A stretch of DNA of 64,000 bases, taken from positions 1 through 64,000 of the forward strand of contig JAVEXO010000007.1 of NCBI GenBank assembly GCA_034003955.1, read 5' to 3'. A model generated the notes under the pieces. That model saw only the letters and a program-made list of their open reading frames with translations, had not been told where the DNA came from and did not search any database. A program made the translations under genes and the position numbers. Shown here piece by piece: positions 43,321-52,551 of this stretch; position 1 is the stretch's first letter, and each line of letters begins with the position of its first letter. The DNA comes from SZUA-370 sp034003955. GTDB lineage: Bacteria > Spirochaetota > Spirochaetia > Treponematales > UBA12059.

Positions 43321-44493
43321 TCACTCGAGTACGTAGCAGGACAGCGGTGGAAAACCGTTAAAATAAATTGAGCTGTAGCTCTGGGTATACGCGCCAGTGG
43401 TTAGAATATAGGCTCGCTCGCCAATTTTAGTACCGGCTGGCATCTCGTAGGGCGTCTTCTCATAGAGTATATCCATGCTGTCACAGGTAGGACCTGCCAG
43501 GATGATATCAAGGGAGGGGCCTTCTTTCTCGAAGTAGATGGGATACTTTATGGCCTCATCAAGCGTCTCTATCAGCCCTCCAAATTTACCAATATCGAGG
43601 AACACCCAATGGTACAGGTCATGGGTACTCTTCTTGGCAATATTGACAACTTCAGTCACTATAACGCCGCAGTCGCCGGTCATAGAACGGCCTGGTTCTA
43701 TTATTATCTCAGGCAGATCTTCACCAAAGTTGTTTACAAGGTATGACTTTATGTCGCCAGCATAGTGCTCTATAGGGTTGGTGGGATCGGTATACATGGC
43801 CGGGAATCCACCGCCCATGTTTATCATCGATAGCTTTATACCCTGATCCTCTGCCCAGGCATAGATGTTGGCCACGTTGCCGAGCACTGTTGACCACTGG
43901 CCTATATCACGCTGCTGACTGCCAACATGGAAAGAAATACCGTATGGTTCGAGGCCCAGGTCACGGGCGTGTAGCATCAGGTTTCTGGTCATCTCCGGAT
44001 GGGAACCGAACTTCCTGGAAAGCGGCCAGTCTGCACCAAGACCCTCGGTCAGTATTCTAAAGAATACCTTTGACTTGGGGGCTGCTCTTGCTAACTTGTC
44101 AACGTCCTCGAAGCTGTCGGTTGCGAACAGGCGGATGCCGTGATCATAGAAATAGGCTATGTCTTTTTCTTTTTTTATGGTATTGCCAAAGCTCATCCTG
44201 TCTGGAGAAATACCCAGCCTGAGGAGTTGATCCAGTTCATACCGTGTAGCCACATCGAAGCAGGAACCCATGTCACGGAGGAGGGATAGGACCTCGTCGG
44301 CTGGATTTGCCTTGACGGCATAATAGACCTTGGCAAACGGCATGTTCTTGCGAAGTTCCTCGTACTTATCTCTGACCACATCGAGGTCGAGGATGAGGCA
44401 TGGCGTCTCCTTGTCCTGAGCGAATTTCTTTATACGCTCAAAGCGATCCCGGCTCATGTAATCCTCGAGCGGGAACTCGTACTCTTCTTTCAT
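43321..44493 (-). CDS. Type III PLP ornithine/lysine-type decarboxylase
   Basis: 390 residues from the ATG at 44493 (AAAGG just upstream); the frame extends to 44601 but the longer start is less likely. Fold type III motifs: VYYAVKANPADEVL with the PLP Lys, CFDVATRYELD, GISFHVGSQQRD, MINMGGGFPA, IIEPGRSMTGD and AGPTCDSMDILYE with the catalytic Cys and substrate Asp. It should make putrescine or cadaverine. Substrate preference cannot be decided by eye. Confidence 0.88.
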   Translation of the reverse strand: MKEEYEFPLEDYMSRDRFERIKKFAQDKETPCLILDLDVVRDKYEELRKNMPFAKVYYAVKANPADEVLSLLRDMGSCFDVATRYELDQLLRLGISPDRMSFGNTIKKEKDIAYFYDHGIRLFATDSFEDVDKLARAAPKSKVFFRILTEGLGADWPLSRKFGSHPEMTRNLMLHARDLGLEPYGISFHVGSQQRDIGQWSTVLGNVANIYAWAEDQGIKLSMINMGGGFPAMYTDPTNPIEHYAGDIKSYLVNNFGEDLPEIIIEPGRSMTGDCGVIVTEVVNIAKKSTHDLYHWVFLDIGKFGGLIETLDEAIKYPIYFEKEGPSLDIILAGPTCDSMDILYEKTPYEMPAGTKIGERAYILTTGAYTQSYSSIYFNGFPPLSCYVLE

Positions 44494-44610
44494 CGCTTCT
44501 ACCTTTACTGACAGTGCTTGACGGCCACGCATGGTGTCGGGGCTCGTGAAAAAGATAGGTTTACTGCACCTCTTTGTCAATGATGCACTGGGTTCATTCA
44601 TGTGCTTTCA

Positions 44611-44639
44611 TTGACCAAAGCCATACCTTGCCGTATTAT
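44611..44639 (+). promoter_or_regulatory. Sigma-70 promoter of PilZ-TPR unit
   Basis: TTGACC (44611-44616), 17-base spacer, TATTAT (44634-44639). The predicted start point is about four bases before the ATG at 44650, so the message is nearly leaderless. Confidence 0.65.
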
Positions 44640-44649
44640 AGGCCACACC

Positions 44650-45540
44650 ATGTCCATCGCCACAAGCCAGCAGTTAACCAGATACTACGACACATTCAGG
44701 GCGATAGCCGTGACATATACAAAGGAGATTGTCAAATCGACCGGGCTACAGCCCCAGAATGTCTTCCTAAAGTGCCTGGGCGAACAGTGGCCATGCGTCA
44801 TATACTCGAGTTCCTTCAACGAGGCTAAGATACTGGCACCTAACAGGCCTGCACTCATGGAGAGGATAAGCAAGGCTAACAACCTTGTCAGCGTTAGACT
44901 TTCCTTTAAAATTTCAGATAACGGCGATCCTGTTATGTTCTTCATCTCTGGTAAGGTCAGCGGTTTCTCGCCATACCCCCAGTCCAATGGAACCCTCCAA
45001 TTCATAAACATACAATTTACCCAGAGACCTCCCGACGATTTTGTAGAGATTCTGGGTCGCATGCTTGAAGCCAATGTCAATTCCGCGCGGCGGAGGGATG
45101 ACCGCATCCTTTTGACGCCTGAAGCCGTTCGCAAGATAGGTCTGGCTCGCAAGGAATCTACTATCCTCATCGATGGAGTGCCCCGTAGATGCATACTGCG
45201 CGATCTTTCTTTTGCCGGCTCCAAGGTGATAATAGTGGGCCTGGCCAAATTTCTTGTTGGTAAGCCATGCAAGCTACGCCTCGATCTGGAGGATCCCAGG
45301 GAAACCATAGCCATAGCAGGAACAGTCGTTCGATACGAGGATGTAGAAGGGCGCAAGGATCTTACGGCCATAGCGATACGCTTTGACGATGAAACCATTC
45401 CTATGACATACAAGATGCATCTCAATGACTATGTAGGCCAGAAGAAGAACCAGACAGATGATGAGCCTGAGGACAGCGCACCAGCGGCAAAGACCGCGCC
45501 AAAGGCGACTGGCGCGACCACGACGAGCACGGAGAAATAA
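44650..45540 (+). CDS. PilZ domain protein, cytoplasmic
   Basis: 296 residues from ATG 44650; the upstream frame to 44602 starts before the promoter and is rejected. An N-terminal domain of about 150 residues (PilZN-like: VFLKCLGEQWPCVIYSSSF) precedes a PilZ domain with ARRRDDR (RxxxR type) and RDLSFAGSKV (DxSxxG). It should bind c-di-GMP; a similar treponemal PilZ protein is known to affect motility. The tail is Thr/Ala/Lys-rich and disordered. Its stop overlaps the next start (TAATG). Confidence 0.8.
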   Translation: MSIATSQQLTRYYDTFRAIAVTYTKEIVKSTGLQPQNVFLKCLGEQWPCVIYSSSFNEAKILAPNRPALMERISKANNLVSVRLSFKISDNGDPVMFFISGKVSGFSPYPQSNGTLQFINIQFTQRPPDDFVEILGRMLEANVNSARRRDDRILLTPEAVRKIGLARKESTILIDGVPRRCILRDLSFAGSKVIIVGLAKFLVGKPCKLRLDLEDPRETIAIAGTVVRYEDVEGRKDLTAIAIRFDDETIPMTYKMHLNDYVGQKKNQTDDEPEDSAPAAKTAPKATGATTTSTEK

Positions 45541-46682
45541 TGACAGATGATAATGCGCCTCGAATACCTGGAAACATAGTATTCATAGAGATACCGGTTG
45601 CCATGGCCAGGACCATAGGATCCTTTACCGTGGATCCAGCGATTCTCGTGCCCGTAGAACTCGGAGCCGATCCCCATGACCTGTCACAACTATCCTGGGA
45701 GATGATTCTGGCAGGGATGCTCAGGCTCCTGGCCTATGATCCAGACAACACCCATGCCCCCTATTACAGGAATTTTGTGCAGGCGGTAAAGCCCGAGGTG
45801 TTCACAGAACTATCGGAGACTGGCATCATCAAGGCACGAAATGGAGACCTCGATGTGGCCGAGGAGATATTCAAGGCTTTGGCGGGGCTTGCACCCTCGT
45901 CACCTGAACCTGTCCTCAATCTGGCCATCCTCTATGAGGACAAGGCCGACTCTCTCGATCGCTCAGACAAGGAAGAGCTGGCCGATGCCATGAGAGCCAA
46001 GGCCTTCGAGACGTACAAGATACTCCTGGGCATGGAGCCGGCCTATCCTGACGGATTCTTCAATGCCGGTTTCTTTTACCTCAAGAACAGATCCTATGCA
46101 CAGGCTCTGCGGCTTTTCGAGTCATACATAGATCTTGGCAGCGATGATGACAAGCTGGAAGAGGCTAAGGTAGAGAAGGCTAAGGAAATCATCAATAAAC
46201 TGAGGATGCGTGGTGATGCCGATGCTACTTTCAAGGAGGCCTATGATTTCATAAAGATGGGTAAAGAAGAGGAAGGTTTAGAGAAGGCTACAGCCTTCAT
46301 ACAGAGCAACCCTGATGTATGGAATGGCTGGTTCCTCGTAGGCTGGAGCAATAGACGTCTGCAGCGCTGGGCAGACGGGCGTGAGGCCTTCCTCAAGGCT
46401 CTTGCTCTTGGTGGAGATGAGGTAGACGTCCTCAATGAATTGGCAATATGCGAGATGGAACTGGGCCTTCTGAGTGAAAGCAGGGCAAGGCTCGAGAGAG
46501 CCCTGCACAAGGAGCCTGAAAACGTGAAGATAATATCCAACCTCGGTGTTCTTGCCAGACGGCAGGGCCGTGAAGACGAGGCGCTTGGATTCTTCAGGAC
46601 AGTGCTTGAATTCGAGCCAGAAGACGTCTTGGCCAAGGCTCAGCTCGACGACATGGCCGGCGGCTCAGGTCCTGACGCTTGA
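45540..46682 (+). CDS. Tetratricopeptide repeat protein
   Basis: 380 residues, coupled to the PilZ gene by TAATG. Residues about 95-375 contain TPR-like helix pairs (GDLDVAEEIFKALAGLAPSS, NAGFFYLKNRSYAQALRLFE, LGVLARRQGREDEALGFFRT). The first 90 residues are unrecognised. No signal peptide. It probably serves as a protein-interaction scaffold working with the PilZ effector; that link is inferred from coupling. Confidence 0.82.
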   Translation: MTDDNAPRIPGNIVFIEIPVAMARTIGSFTVDPAILVPVELGADPHDLSQLSWEMILAGMLRLLAYDPDNTHAPYYRNFVQAVKPEVFTELSETGIIKARNGDLDVAEEIFKALAGLAPSSPEPVLNLAILYEDKADSLDRSDKEELADAMRAKAFETYKILLGMEPAYPDGFFNAGFFYLKNRSYAQALRLFESYIDLGSDDDKLEEAKVEKAKEIINKLRMRGDADATFKEAYDFIKMGKEEEGLEKATAFIQSNPDVWNGWFLVGWSNRRLQRWADGREAFLKALALGGDEVDVLNELAICEMELGLLSESRARLERALHKEPENVKIISNLGVLARRQGREDEALGFFRTVLEFEPEDVLAKAQLDDMAGGSGPDA

Positions 46683-46716
46683 CCCCAGAGCAGGCCAAGG
46701 CTAGTATCGGAACATA

Positions 46717-47556
46717 ATGGCGCAGCGAAAGACGAGGACACGAGGCAGAACAGATACAAAGCGGGGAGTCGGCTGTCTCATATGGCTCATGATGCTCCTG
46801 CTTACTCTGTTGTTATTCGTATTCAACTGGGACAGGATAAAGACTACTCTTGAGACGACCGGGTTCTTCGATGTCGTCGGCACGGTGAATACCAGCCCCG
46901 GAGTCAACGATAGGCCTTCGGCCCCTGTCTCGGGCGATGGAAGTCTGGCTCCAGGTGAATCGAAGCCTGGCATGGAGCCGCTTGATAAGCCTCAGATTGT
47001 CACTCCTAAGCCTATACCGGAGACTCCCAAGACCACCACTCCTCCCAAGGAGAGTCAGAAGCCTGTTGAGCCTGGCACGACGGTCCCCAAGGTCGTCACG
47101 CCGCCGGCCAAGAGTCCCATGGAGCAGGTCAAGTCGACCAGGGTTGTCGTGCTTTTCCTTGTTCGCGTAGACGACGATGGCATCATAAGTCGTCATGAAG
47201 TCAAGCGTACCGTCGGGGTCTCTGACTCTCCCTTGACCGATGCCCTTAACGCCTTGATGTCCGGCCCCAATACCGATGAGCTCAACCGTGGTTACATAAG
47301 CCTGATCCCGTCTGAGGCACGGCTCCTGTCGGCGCAGGTCATGGGCTCTACCGCCTACCTCAATTTTAATGAAGCCTTCATGTATAACAGGTATGGCATT
47401 GAGGGCTATGCAGGACAGCTCAAGCAGATTGTCTATAGTGCCACCGACTTTTCTACTGTCAAGGATGTGCAAATCCTTATAGAAGGCCAGAAGCGAGACT
47501 ATCTCGGCGGAGACGGCGTTTACATAGGAAAGCCTTTATCCCGGGCCTCATTTTAG
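46717..47556 (+). CDS. GerMN domain membrane protein
   Basis: 279 residues. A basic N-terminus and one membrane helix (about 20-40, LIWLMMLLLTLLLFVF), a Pro/Thr/Lys linker (about 60-135), then a GerMN domain (TDALNALMSGPNTDELNRG, ISLIPSEARLLSAQVMG, AYLNFNEAFMYNRYG, GQKRDYLGGDG). GerMN domains occur in GerM and in lipoproteins of the envelope; the biochemical role is unclear. In a spirochaete spore function is not expected. Confidence 0.82.
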   Translation: MAQRKTRTRGRTDTKRGVGCLIWLMMLLLTLLLFVFNWDRIKTTLETTGFFDVVGTVNTSPGVNDRPSAPVSGDGSLAPGESKPGMEPLDKPQIVTPKPIPETPKTTTPPKESQKPVEPGTTVPKVVTPPAKSPMEQVKSTRVVVLFLVRVDDDGIISRHEVKRTVGVSDSPLTDALNALMSGPNTDELNRGYISLIPSEARLLSAQVMGSTAYLNFNEAFMYNRYGIEGYAGQLKQIVYSATDFSTVKDVQILIEGQKRDYLGGDGVYIGKPLSRASF

Positions 47557-47568
47557 GAAGCCGCTGCC

Positions 47569-47988
47569 ATGCGTGTAGATGGGATTGAGCGATCGATACC
47601 GGCAATAGCCGAATTTGAGTATGCACGGTCCTCTGGGCCGGGTGGGCAGAATGTCAACAAGGTAGAGACAAAGGTGAGGGCTAGGGTAGATCTGGACAGG
47701 GTCGAGGGGCTATCGGATGCAGAGCGTGCCAGGGCCAAGACAATGCTGGCCACAAGGCTCGATTCTTCTGGCTTCCTCTATGTTGCAGTCGATATGGAGA
47801 GAAGCCGCAATGCCAACCAAAGCATAGCCGTCTCAAGGCTTATAGAGCTTGTCATCAAGGCCGCGAGAGTCCCCAAACACCGCATACCTACAAAGCCTGG
47901 CCGGGCAGCCAAGGAACGTAGACTCGCGTCAAAGCGATCTAGGTCTATTACCAAGGGGGGGCGGTCCTCTCCTTCCTCTGATGATTGA
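47569..47988 (+). CDS. arfB: ArfB/YaeJ-like peptidyl-tRNA hydrolase
   Basis: 139 residues, normal for ArfB. The RF-1-like core has the catalytic GGQ in SSGPGGQNVNKVETKV, and the tail is Lys/Arg-rich (KRSRSITKGG), as needed to occupy the empty mRNA channel of stalled ribosomes. It follows the GerMN gene by 12 bp. Confidence 0.9.
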   Translation: MRVDGIERSIPAIAEFEYARSSGPGGQNVNKVETKVRARVDLDRVEGLSDAERARAKTMLATRLDSSGFLYVAVDMERSRNANQSIAVSRLIELVIKAARVPKHRIPTKPGRAAKERRLASKRSRSITKGGRSSPSSDD

Positions 47989-48043
47989 TAGAGCCTCGGG
48001 AATGGTGTTTTGATTATCAAACTATCGTTTCATTGAACTGAGC

Positions 48044-48072
48044 TTGTCGCCTTTTCCGTTTCAAGGTACAAT
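48044..48072 (+). promoter_or_regulatory. Promoter of the glycine cleavage operon
   Basis: TTGTCG (48044-48049), 17-base spacer, TACAAT (48067-48072). Transcription should start near 48079-48080, right at the beginning of a leader hairpin. Confidence 0.65.
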
Positions 48073-48077
48073 GTTTT

Positions 48078-48125
48078 AGACGGGTCTGGAGTATCTTTTT
48101 TACTCCCTGACCGTTCTCTTTTTAA
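48078..48125 (+). promoter_or_regulatory. gcv leader hairpin with U-rich end (attenuator-like)
   Basis: Outer pairs ACGG/CCGT and inner pairs GGAGTA/TACTCC with an internal loop are followed by TCTCTTTTT, then directly by AAAGGAGG and the GTG start. It looks like a terminator placed between promoter and ribosome site. No glycine riboswitch fold is seen in the short leader. Confidence 0.5.
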
Positions 48126-48139
48126 AGGAGGATCATACC

Positions 48140-49234
48140 GTGAATACAACACGCCTTCATGCATGGCACCTGGCGGCTGGAGCCAAGATGGCTTCCTTTG
48201 CCGGTTTCGATATGCCCATGAGCTATCCCATAGGTTCAGTAGAAGAGCACCTCGTGACGAGACGATCTGTGGGCCTCTTCGACATAGACCACATGGGACA
48301 GTTCGAGCTGAGTGGCCCTGGTGCCGACGACTTTGTCTCTGGAATTGTCAGCTCCCGCGTGCTTGACATGAAGGCTGGCGATGCCCGCTATACCCTGCTG
48401 CTCAATGAACGGGGAACGGTCATAGATGATCTTTTTATCTATAGATTCACCGATACGTGGTGGATTGTAGTCAACGCCTCCAATCGGGTTGAGGACCTAG
48501 CCTGGATGATGGCACGCAAGCCTGCCAACGTACAACTCGACGATATTTCAGATAAGACGTACATGATAGCAGTCCAGGGCCCAAGGGCCATAGAACTGCT
48601 CGATCTGGTATCCGGTTCTAAAATATCAGAGTATCCCAGATTTACTTCAGGCAGGGCTCAGGTGCTCGGGGTTCCATGCATCGTGGGTCGTACCGGCTAT
48701 ACGGGAGAAGACGGCGTCGAGTTGTTCTTCCCGGCAGAGGACGCCGAAAAAGTGTGGACAGGCCTCCTTTCTGAGGGCAAGAAGCACGGCATTGAGGTAG
48801 AAGCCATAGGCCTGGCAGCACGAGACAGCCTCAGGTTCGAGGCGGGAATGCCTCTCCATGGTCATGAGTTATCACAGGACATCAGCCCTCTTGAGGCCGG
48901 ATTCAAGTGGGCATGTGATCTGGAGAAGGACTTTGTAGGCAAGGCTGCCATGGAGAAGCTCCTTGCGGCCGGTGTCACGCGCAAGCTCGTAGGGCTTGAG
49001 GTAACAGGCGGCGTTCCACGTGAGGGTTACGATGTCGTAGACCAAGACGGCCGCAAGGTTGGTACGGTAGTAGCCGGCATGTTCTGCCCCACGCTCAAGA
49101 AATTTGCGGCCAACGCAATGGTAGAACCGGCCTCGGGCAAGATAGGCACGGTTCTTGCCGTGACAATACGAGGAAAGCCTGCACCCTCGGTAGTCGTAAA
49201 GCGACCCCTGTACATACCAACATACCGTAGATAG
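48140..49234 (+). CDS. gcvT: Glycine cleavage system T protein (aminomethyltransferase)
   Basis: 364 residues, GTG start after AAAGGAGG. GcvT features: LHAWHLAAGAKMASFAGFDM, FDIDHMGQFELSGPGA, IDDLFIYRF, VGRTGYTGEDGVELFF, GLAARDSLRFEAGMPLHGHEL. It releases ammonia and transfers the methylene to tetrahydrofolate. First gene of gcvT-H-PA-PB. Confidence 0.96.
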   Translation: MNTTRLHAWHLAAGAKMASFAGFDMPMSYPIGSVEEHLVTRRSVGLFDIDHMGQFELSGPGADDFVSGIVSSRVLDMKAGDARYTLLLNERGTVIDDLFIYRFTDTWWIVVNASNRVEDLAWMMARKPANVQLDDISDKTYMIAVQGPRAIELLDLVSGSKISEYPRFTSGRAQVLGVPCIVGRTGYTGEDGVELFFPAEDAEKVWTGLLSEGKKHGIEVEAIGLAARDSLRFEAGMPLHGHELSQDISPLEAGFKWACDLEKDFVGKAAMEKLLAAGVTRKLVGLEVTGGVPREGYDVVDQDGRKVGTVVAGMFCPTLKKFAANAMVEPASGKIGTVLAVTIRGKPAPSVVVKRPLYIPTYRR

Positions 49235-49282
49235 TAATAAGATGTGTCTTAATACTATTGTCTTAATACTTTGGAGGAAGCC

Positions 49283-49666
49283 ATGAACATCGACAAGAAC
49301 GCGCGTTATCGAACTTCTCATGAGTGGGCCCGCAAGGATGGCACCCGATTCGTAACAGGCATTTCAGACCACGCGCAAAACGCGCTGGGTGATATCGTCT
49401 TTGTAGAGCTTCCCCCGGTGGGCAAGGTCCTCAAACAGGGAGAAGCCTTTGGCGTCGTAGAGTCTGTCAAGGCCGCCAGCGATGTGTACATGCCCATGTC
49501 AGGCAAGATACTAGCAGTCAACGAAGCGCTCTCCGGAGACCCTGCCTTGGTCAACAAGGAACCCTATGCCGGTGGTTGGTTCATAGCCTTCGAGGCTAGC
49601 AATCCAGCCGAATGGGATGGCCTCCTCGACGCAGCCGCATATGAGGCCGAAGCCGGTAAGGAGTAA
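49283..49666 (+). CDS. gcvH: Glycine cleavage system H protein
   Basis: 127 residues from the ATG at 49283 with GGAGGAAGCC before it; the TTG at 49271 overlaps that ribosome site and is rejected. The lipoyl domain has the modified Lys in GVVESVKAASDVYMP, plus TSHEWARKDG and ALGDIVFVELPPVG. It shuttles the aminomethyl group between P, T and L proteins. Confidence 0.96.
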   Translation: MNIDKNARYRTSHEWARKDGTRFVTGISDHAQNALGDIVFVELPPVGKVLKQGEAFGVVESVKAASDVYMPMSGKILAVNEALSGDPALVNKEPYAGGWFIAFEASNPAEWDGLLDAAAYEAEAGKE

Positions 49667-49670
49667 GACT

Positions 49671-50999
49671 GTGCCCTTCATCCCCAATACGGATGCTGAC
49701 AAGCAGGCAATGCTTGCGGCCATAGGTGTAAAGTCAATAGAAGACCTGTTCGACGACATCCCCGAGGACAAGCGCTTTCCTAAGCTTGGCCTTCCTGCCG
49801 GTAGTTCAGAGCTTGAGGTTCTGCGCGAGATAGAAGCCATGGCTGTCAAGAACCTGTCGGCGTCTAACAACGCCTGGTTCCTGGGAGCTGGCGCCTATAA
49901 TCACTTCATCCCTGCAGCCGTTTCGGCACTTGCCTCACGCGGAGAATTCCTGTCGGCCTATACGCCCTACCAGCCTGAAGTATCGCAAGGTACCCTCCAG
50001 GCCATCTTCGAGTACCAGTCTATGGCGGCCGAACTCTTAGGAGTCGATACCGTCAATGCGTCACACTATGATGGCGCGACAGCACTGGCTGAGGCCGTCA
50101 TCATGGCGCTCAGTCATGGTGGTAGTGCTCGCCCTCGCATCATGTTGCCTGCAGCCCTCCACCCTGAATACAAGGATGTCCTGCGAACCTATCTTGTGTC
50201 GTATGAAGCCGATATTGTGGAGTATAACGACACGCCTGCTAGTGCTGCTAAAGGTGTGGATGACAAGGTAGCATGCTTCATAGCCGCATACCCAGACTTT
50301 GAAGGCAGGGTGCATGATCTGTCGGGCGTAGCCGATGCCGTTCACGCCTCCGGAGCCGTATTCATAGTCTCGGCCGACCCCATAATGCTTGGTCTTCTTA
50401 AGAGCCCAGGATCGTATGGCGCAGACATCGTAACGGCTGAGGGGCAATCTCTTGGTAACGCCATGAACTACGGTGGCCCCTATCTTGGCATGATGGGTGC
50501 AACGCAGAAATTTGTGCGCAAGATGCCGGGCCGAATCGTGGGCCAGGCTAACGACCATGATGGCAGAAGGGGTTTTGTTCTTACCCTGTCGGCCCGTGAG
50601 CAGCACATACGCCGAGAGAAGGCGGTCTCCAATATCTGTTCAAACCAGGGCCTCGTGATGCTTCAGACGACTATCTACCTTGAGGCACTCGGCAAAAGCG
50701 GCCTTATGGCCGTAGCCGATCTATGCTGGAACAAGGCTCATTATGCGGCCAGGACTATAGCGGCAATACCTGGCTTTGCCGTGGCAGAAGGAACCTTCTT
50801 TAAGGAATTCGTCGTGAAGACTCCTGTATTAGCCAAGGAAATAGTCGACAAGCTTGAGCGCCGGGGCGTTGTTCCTGGACTTGCCCTGTCAAGATACTAT
50901 CCCGATCGTACCCACGAGCTCCTCGTCTGCGTCACAGAGATGAACACCAAGGCCCAGATAGATCTCCTGGCACAGTCGTTAAAGGAGGTGTCACTATGA
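49671..50999 (+). CDS. gcvPA: Glycine dehydrogenase (decarboxylating) subunit 1
   Basis: 442 residues from the GTG at 49671 (AAGGAGTAAGACT upstream), 4 bp after gcvH; the longer frame to 49617 lies inside gcvH. Visible landmarks are FLGAGAYNHFIPAAV, SAYTPYQPEVSQGTLQAIFE, NASHYDGATALAEA and GGPYLGMMGATQKFVRKMPG. It forms the non-PLP-lysine half of the split P protein. It overlaps gcvPB by 4 bp. Confidence 0.95.
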   Translation: MPFIPNTDADKQAMLAAIGVKSIEDLFDDIPEDKRFPKLGLPAGSSELEVLREIEAMAVKNLSASNNAWFLGAGAYNHFIPAAVSALASRGEFLSAYTPYQPEVSQGTLQAIFEYQSMAAELLGVDTVNASHYDGATALAEAVIMALSHGGSARPRIMLPAALHPEYKDVLRTYLVSYEADIVEYNDTPASAAKGVDDKVACFIAAYPDFEGRVHDLSGVADAVHASGAVFIVSADPIMLGLLKSPGSYGADIVTAEGQSLGNAMNYGGPYLGMMGATQKFVRKMPGRIVGQANDHDGRRGFVLTLSAREQHIRREKAVSNICSNQGLVMLQTTIYLEALGKSGLMAVADLCWNKAHYAARTIAAIPGFAVAEGTFFKEFVVKTPVLAKEIVDKLERRGVVPGLALSRYYPDRTHELLVCVTEMNTKAQIDLLAQSLKEVSL

Positions 51000-52429
51000 A
51001 CCTGACTCCAGAACCCCTGGCCTTCGAGCTTTCAAGTCCTGGCAGGATAGGCGTATCGCTACCCCGTTGTGATGTGCCGGCAACACCGGTGCCAGAGGCC
51101 TTGCGACGCGCAGAACTCAAGTTGCCGGAGCTTGACGAACTGAGCGTGGTGCGACACTTTACCCGTCTTTCTCAGAAGAATTTCTCCATAGACACCCAGT
51201 TTTACCCGCTTGGCAGTTGTACGATGAAGTACAATCCCAAGGCCAACGAGGTTGCAGCCTCCCAGCCCGGCTGGAAGGGAGCCCATCCGCTTGTTTCCGA
51301 TGAACGCAACCAAGGGGCGATTGAACTTATATGGAAGCTGCAGGAGAGCCTCAAGGCCATAGGCGGATTTGCCTCCGTTAGTCTCCAGCCCGCAGCCGGA
51401 GCCCAGGGCGAACTGGCCGGTGTTTTCATGATACGCGCATATCACCTGGCTCGAGGAAACCCTGATAGGGTCAAGATGCTCATCCCCGACAGCGCTCATG
51501 GTACCAACCCAGCCTCCTGCGCCATGGCAGGCCTCGTCGCGGTAACAATACCCAGCGATGCGGAGGGCGGAGTCGACATGAAGGCCCTTGCGGCTGCTTG
51601 TGACGACACCGTAGCCGGTATCATGATAACCAATCCAAGTACCCTGGGCCTTTTTGAGCGGAATATCGCCAAGATAGCCAAGCTGGTTCATGACGCGGGT
51701 GGACTTGTGTACGGTGACGGCGCAAACATGAACGCCCTAACAGGCATACTCCAGCCTGCACATGTGGGTATAGACGTCATGCACTTCAACCTGCACAAGA
51801 CATTCTCCACCCCTCATGGAGGTGGAGGCCCTGGTGTTGGCATGGTTGGTGCGGCAGAGCTGCTTGCCCAGTTCTTGCCTGGCCCGATAGCCTTCGAAAA
51901 AGCCGGCAAATACAGCATGGGCATGCCAGAAAAGAGTATAGGTAGACTGAAGGCCTTTAACGGTAACTTTGGCGTGCTTGTCAGGGCATACAGCTACATA
52001 CGCATGCTCGGGGAGGAAGGCATGAGGCGCCTGGCTGAAACGGCCGTGCTCAATGCCAACTACCTGAAGGTAAAGCTTGAGAAGACGTACAAGGTCAAGT
52101 TTCCGCGTAGATGCATGCACGAATTCGTCGCCATGGGTGATGTGGCAGAAGGCATCCGCACCCTGGATATTGCCAAGAGAATGATAGACTACGGCTATCA
52201 TCCGCCTACAGTTTATTTTCCGCTCATAGTCCCTGAGGCTCTAATGATAGAGCCCACAGAGACAGAAAGTAAGGAAACCCTCGACCACTTCATAGAGGCA
52301 ATGCTCAAGATAGCCGATGAGGCCAAGAGCAATCCAGGACTGCTCCATGAGGCGCCACACACGACGCCGGTTGGTCGCCTGGACGAGGTAGCCGCCGCAA
52401 GGAATCCTATACTCTGCTATAGAGGATAA
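50996..52429 (+). CDS. gcvPB: Glycine dehydrogenase (decarboxylating) subunit 2
   Basis: 477 residues. It carries the PLP Lys in MHFNLHKTFSTPHGGGGPG, with FYPLGSCTMKYNPK, DSAHGTNPASCAM and GDGANMNALTG. It decarboxylates glycine and loads the methylamine on GcvH. The L protein (dihydrolipoyl dehydrogenase) and lipoate ligase are not in this window. Confidence 0.96.
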   Translation: MNLTPEPLAFELSSPGRIGVSLPRCDVPATPVPEALRRAELKLPELDELSVVRHFTRLSQKNFSIDTQFYPLGSCTMKYNPKANEVAASQPGWKGAHPLVSDERNQGAIELIWKLQESLKAIGGFASVSLQPAAGAQGELAGVFMIRAYHLARGNPDRVKMLIPDSAHGTNPASCAMAGLVAVTIPSDAEGGVDMKALAAACDDTVAGIMITNPSTLGLFERNIAKIAKLVHDAGGLVYGDGANMNALTGILQPAHVGIDVMHFNLHKTFSTPHGGGGPGVGMVGAAELLAQFLPGPIAFEKAGKYSMGMPEKSIGRLKAFNGNFGVLVRAYSYIRMLGEEGMRRLAETAVLNANYLKVKLEKTYKVKFPRRCMHEFVAMGDVAEGIRTLDIAKRMIDYGYHPPTVYFPLIVPEALMIEPTETESKETLDHFIEAMLKIADEAKSNPGLLHEAPHTTPVGRLDEVAAARNPILCYRG

Positions 52430-52444
52430 TCGTTCTACGACTAT

Positions 52445-52479
52445 AAAGACACAGGGGCTTAGGCTCCTGTGTCTTTTTT
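52445..52479 (+). terminator. Rho-independent terminator of the gcv operon
   Basis: AAGACACAGG (52446-52455) pairs with CCTGTGTCTT (52466-52475), then a run of T through 52479. It lies about 16 bp past the gcvPB stop. Confidence 0.92.
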
Positions 52480-52516
52480 GACGCTGGCAATAATGATGAT
52501 ACAGACCTCTATGGCA

Positions 52517-52545
52517 CTGACTCCCCTGAAGCGTTCTGATATTAT
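52517..52545 (+). promoter_or_regulatory. Promoter of recQ (leaderless)
   Basis: CTGACT (52517-52522), 17-base spacer, TATTAT (52540-52545). The ATG begins six bases later at 52552 and no ribosome site precedes it, so a leaderless message is likely. Confidence 0.5.
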
Positions 52546-52551
52546 GCTTGC

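Noticed and set aside
47989..48139. Glycine riboswitch before gcvT
   Set aside because: The leader after the promoter is only about 60 nt and shows a single hairpin, not the glycine aptamer core.
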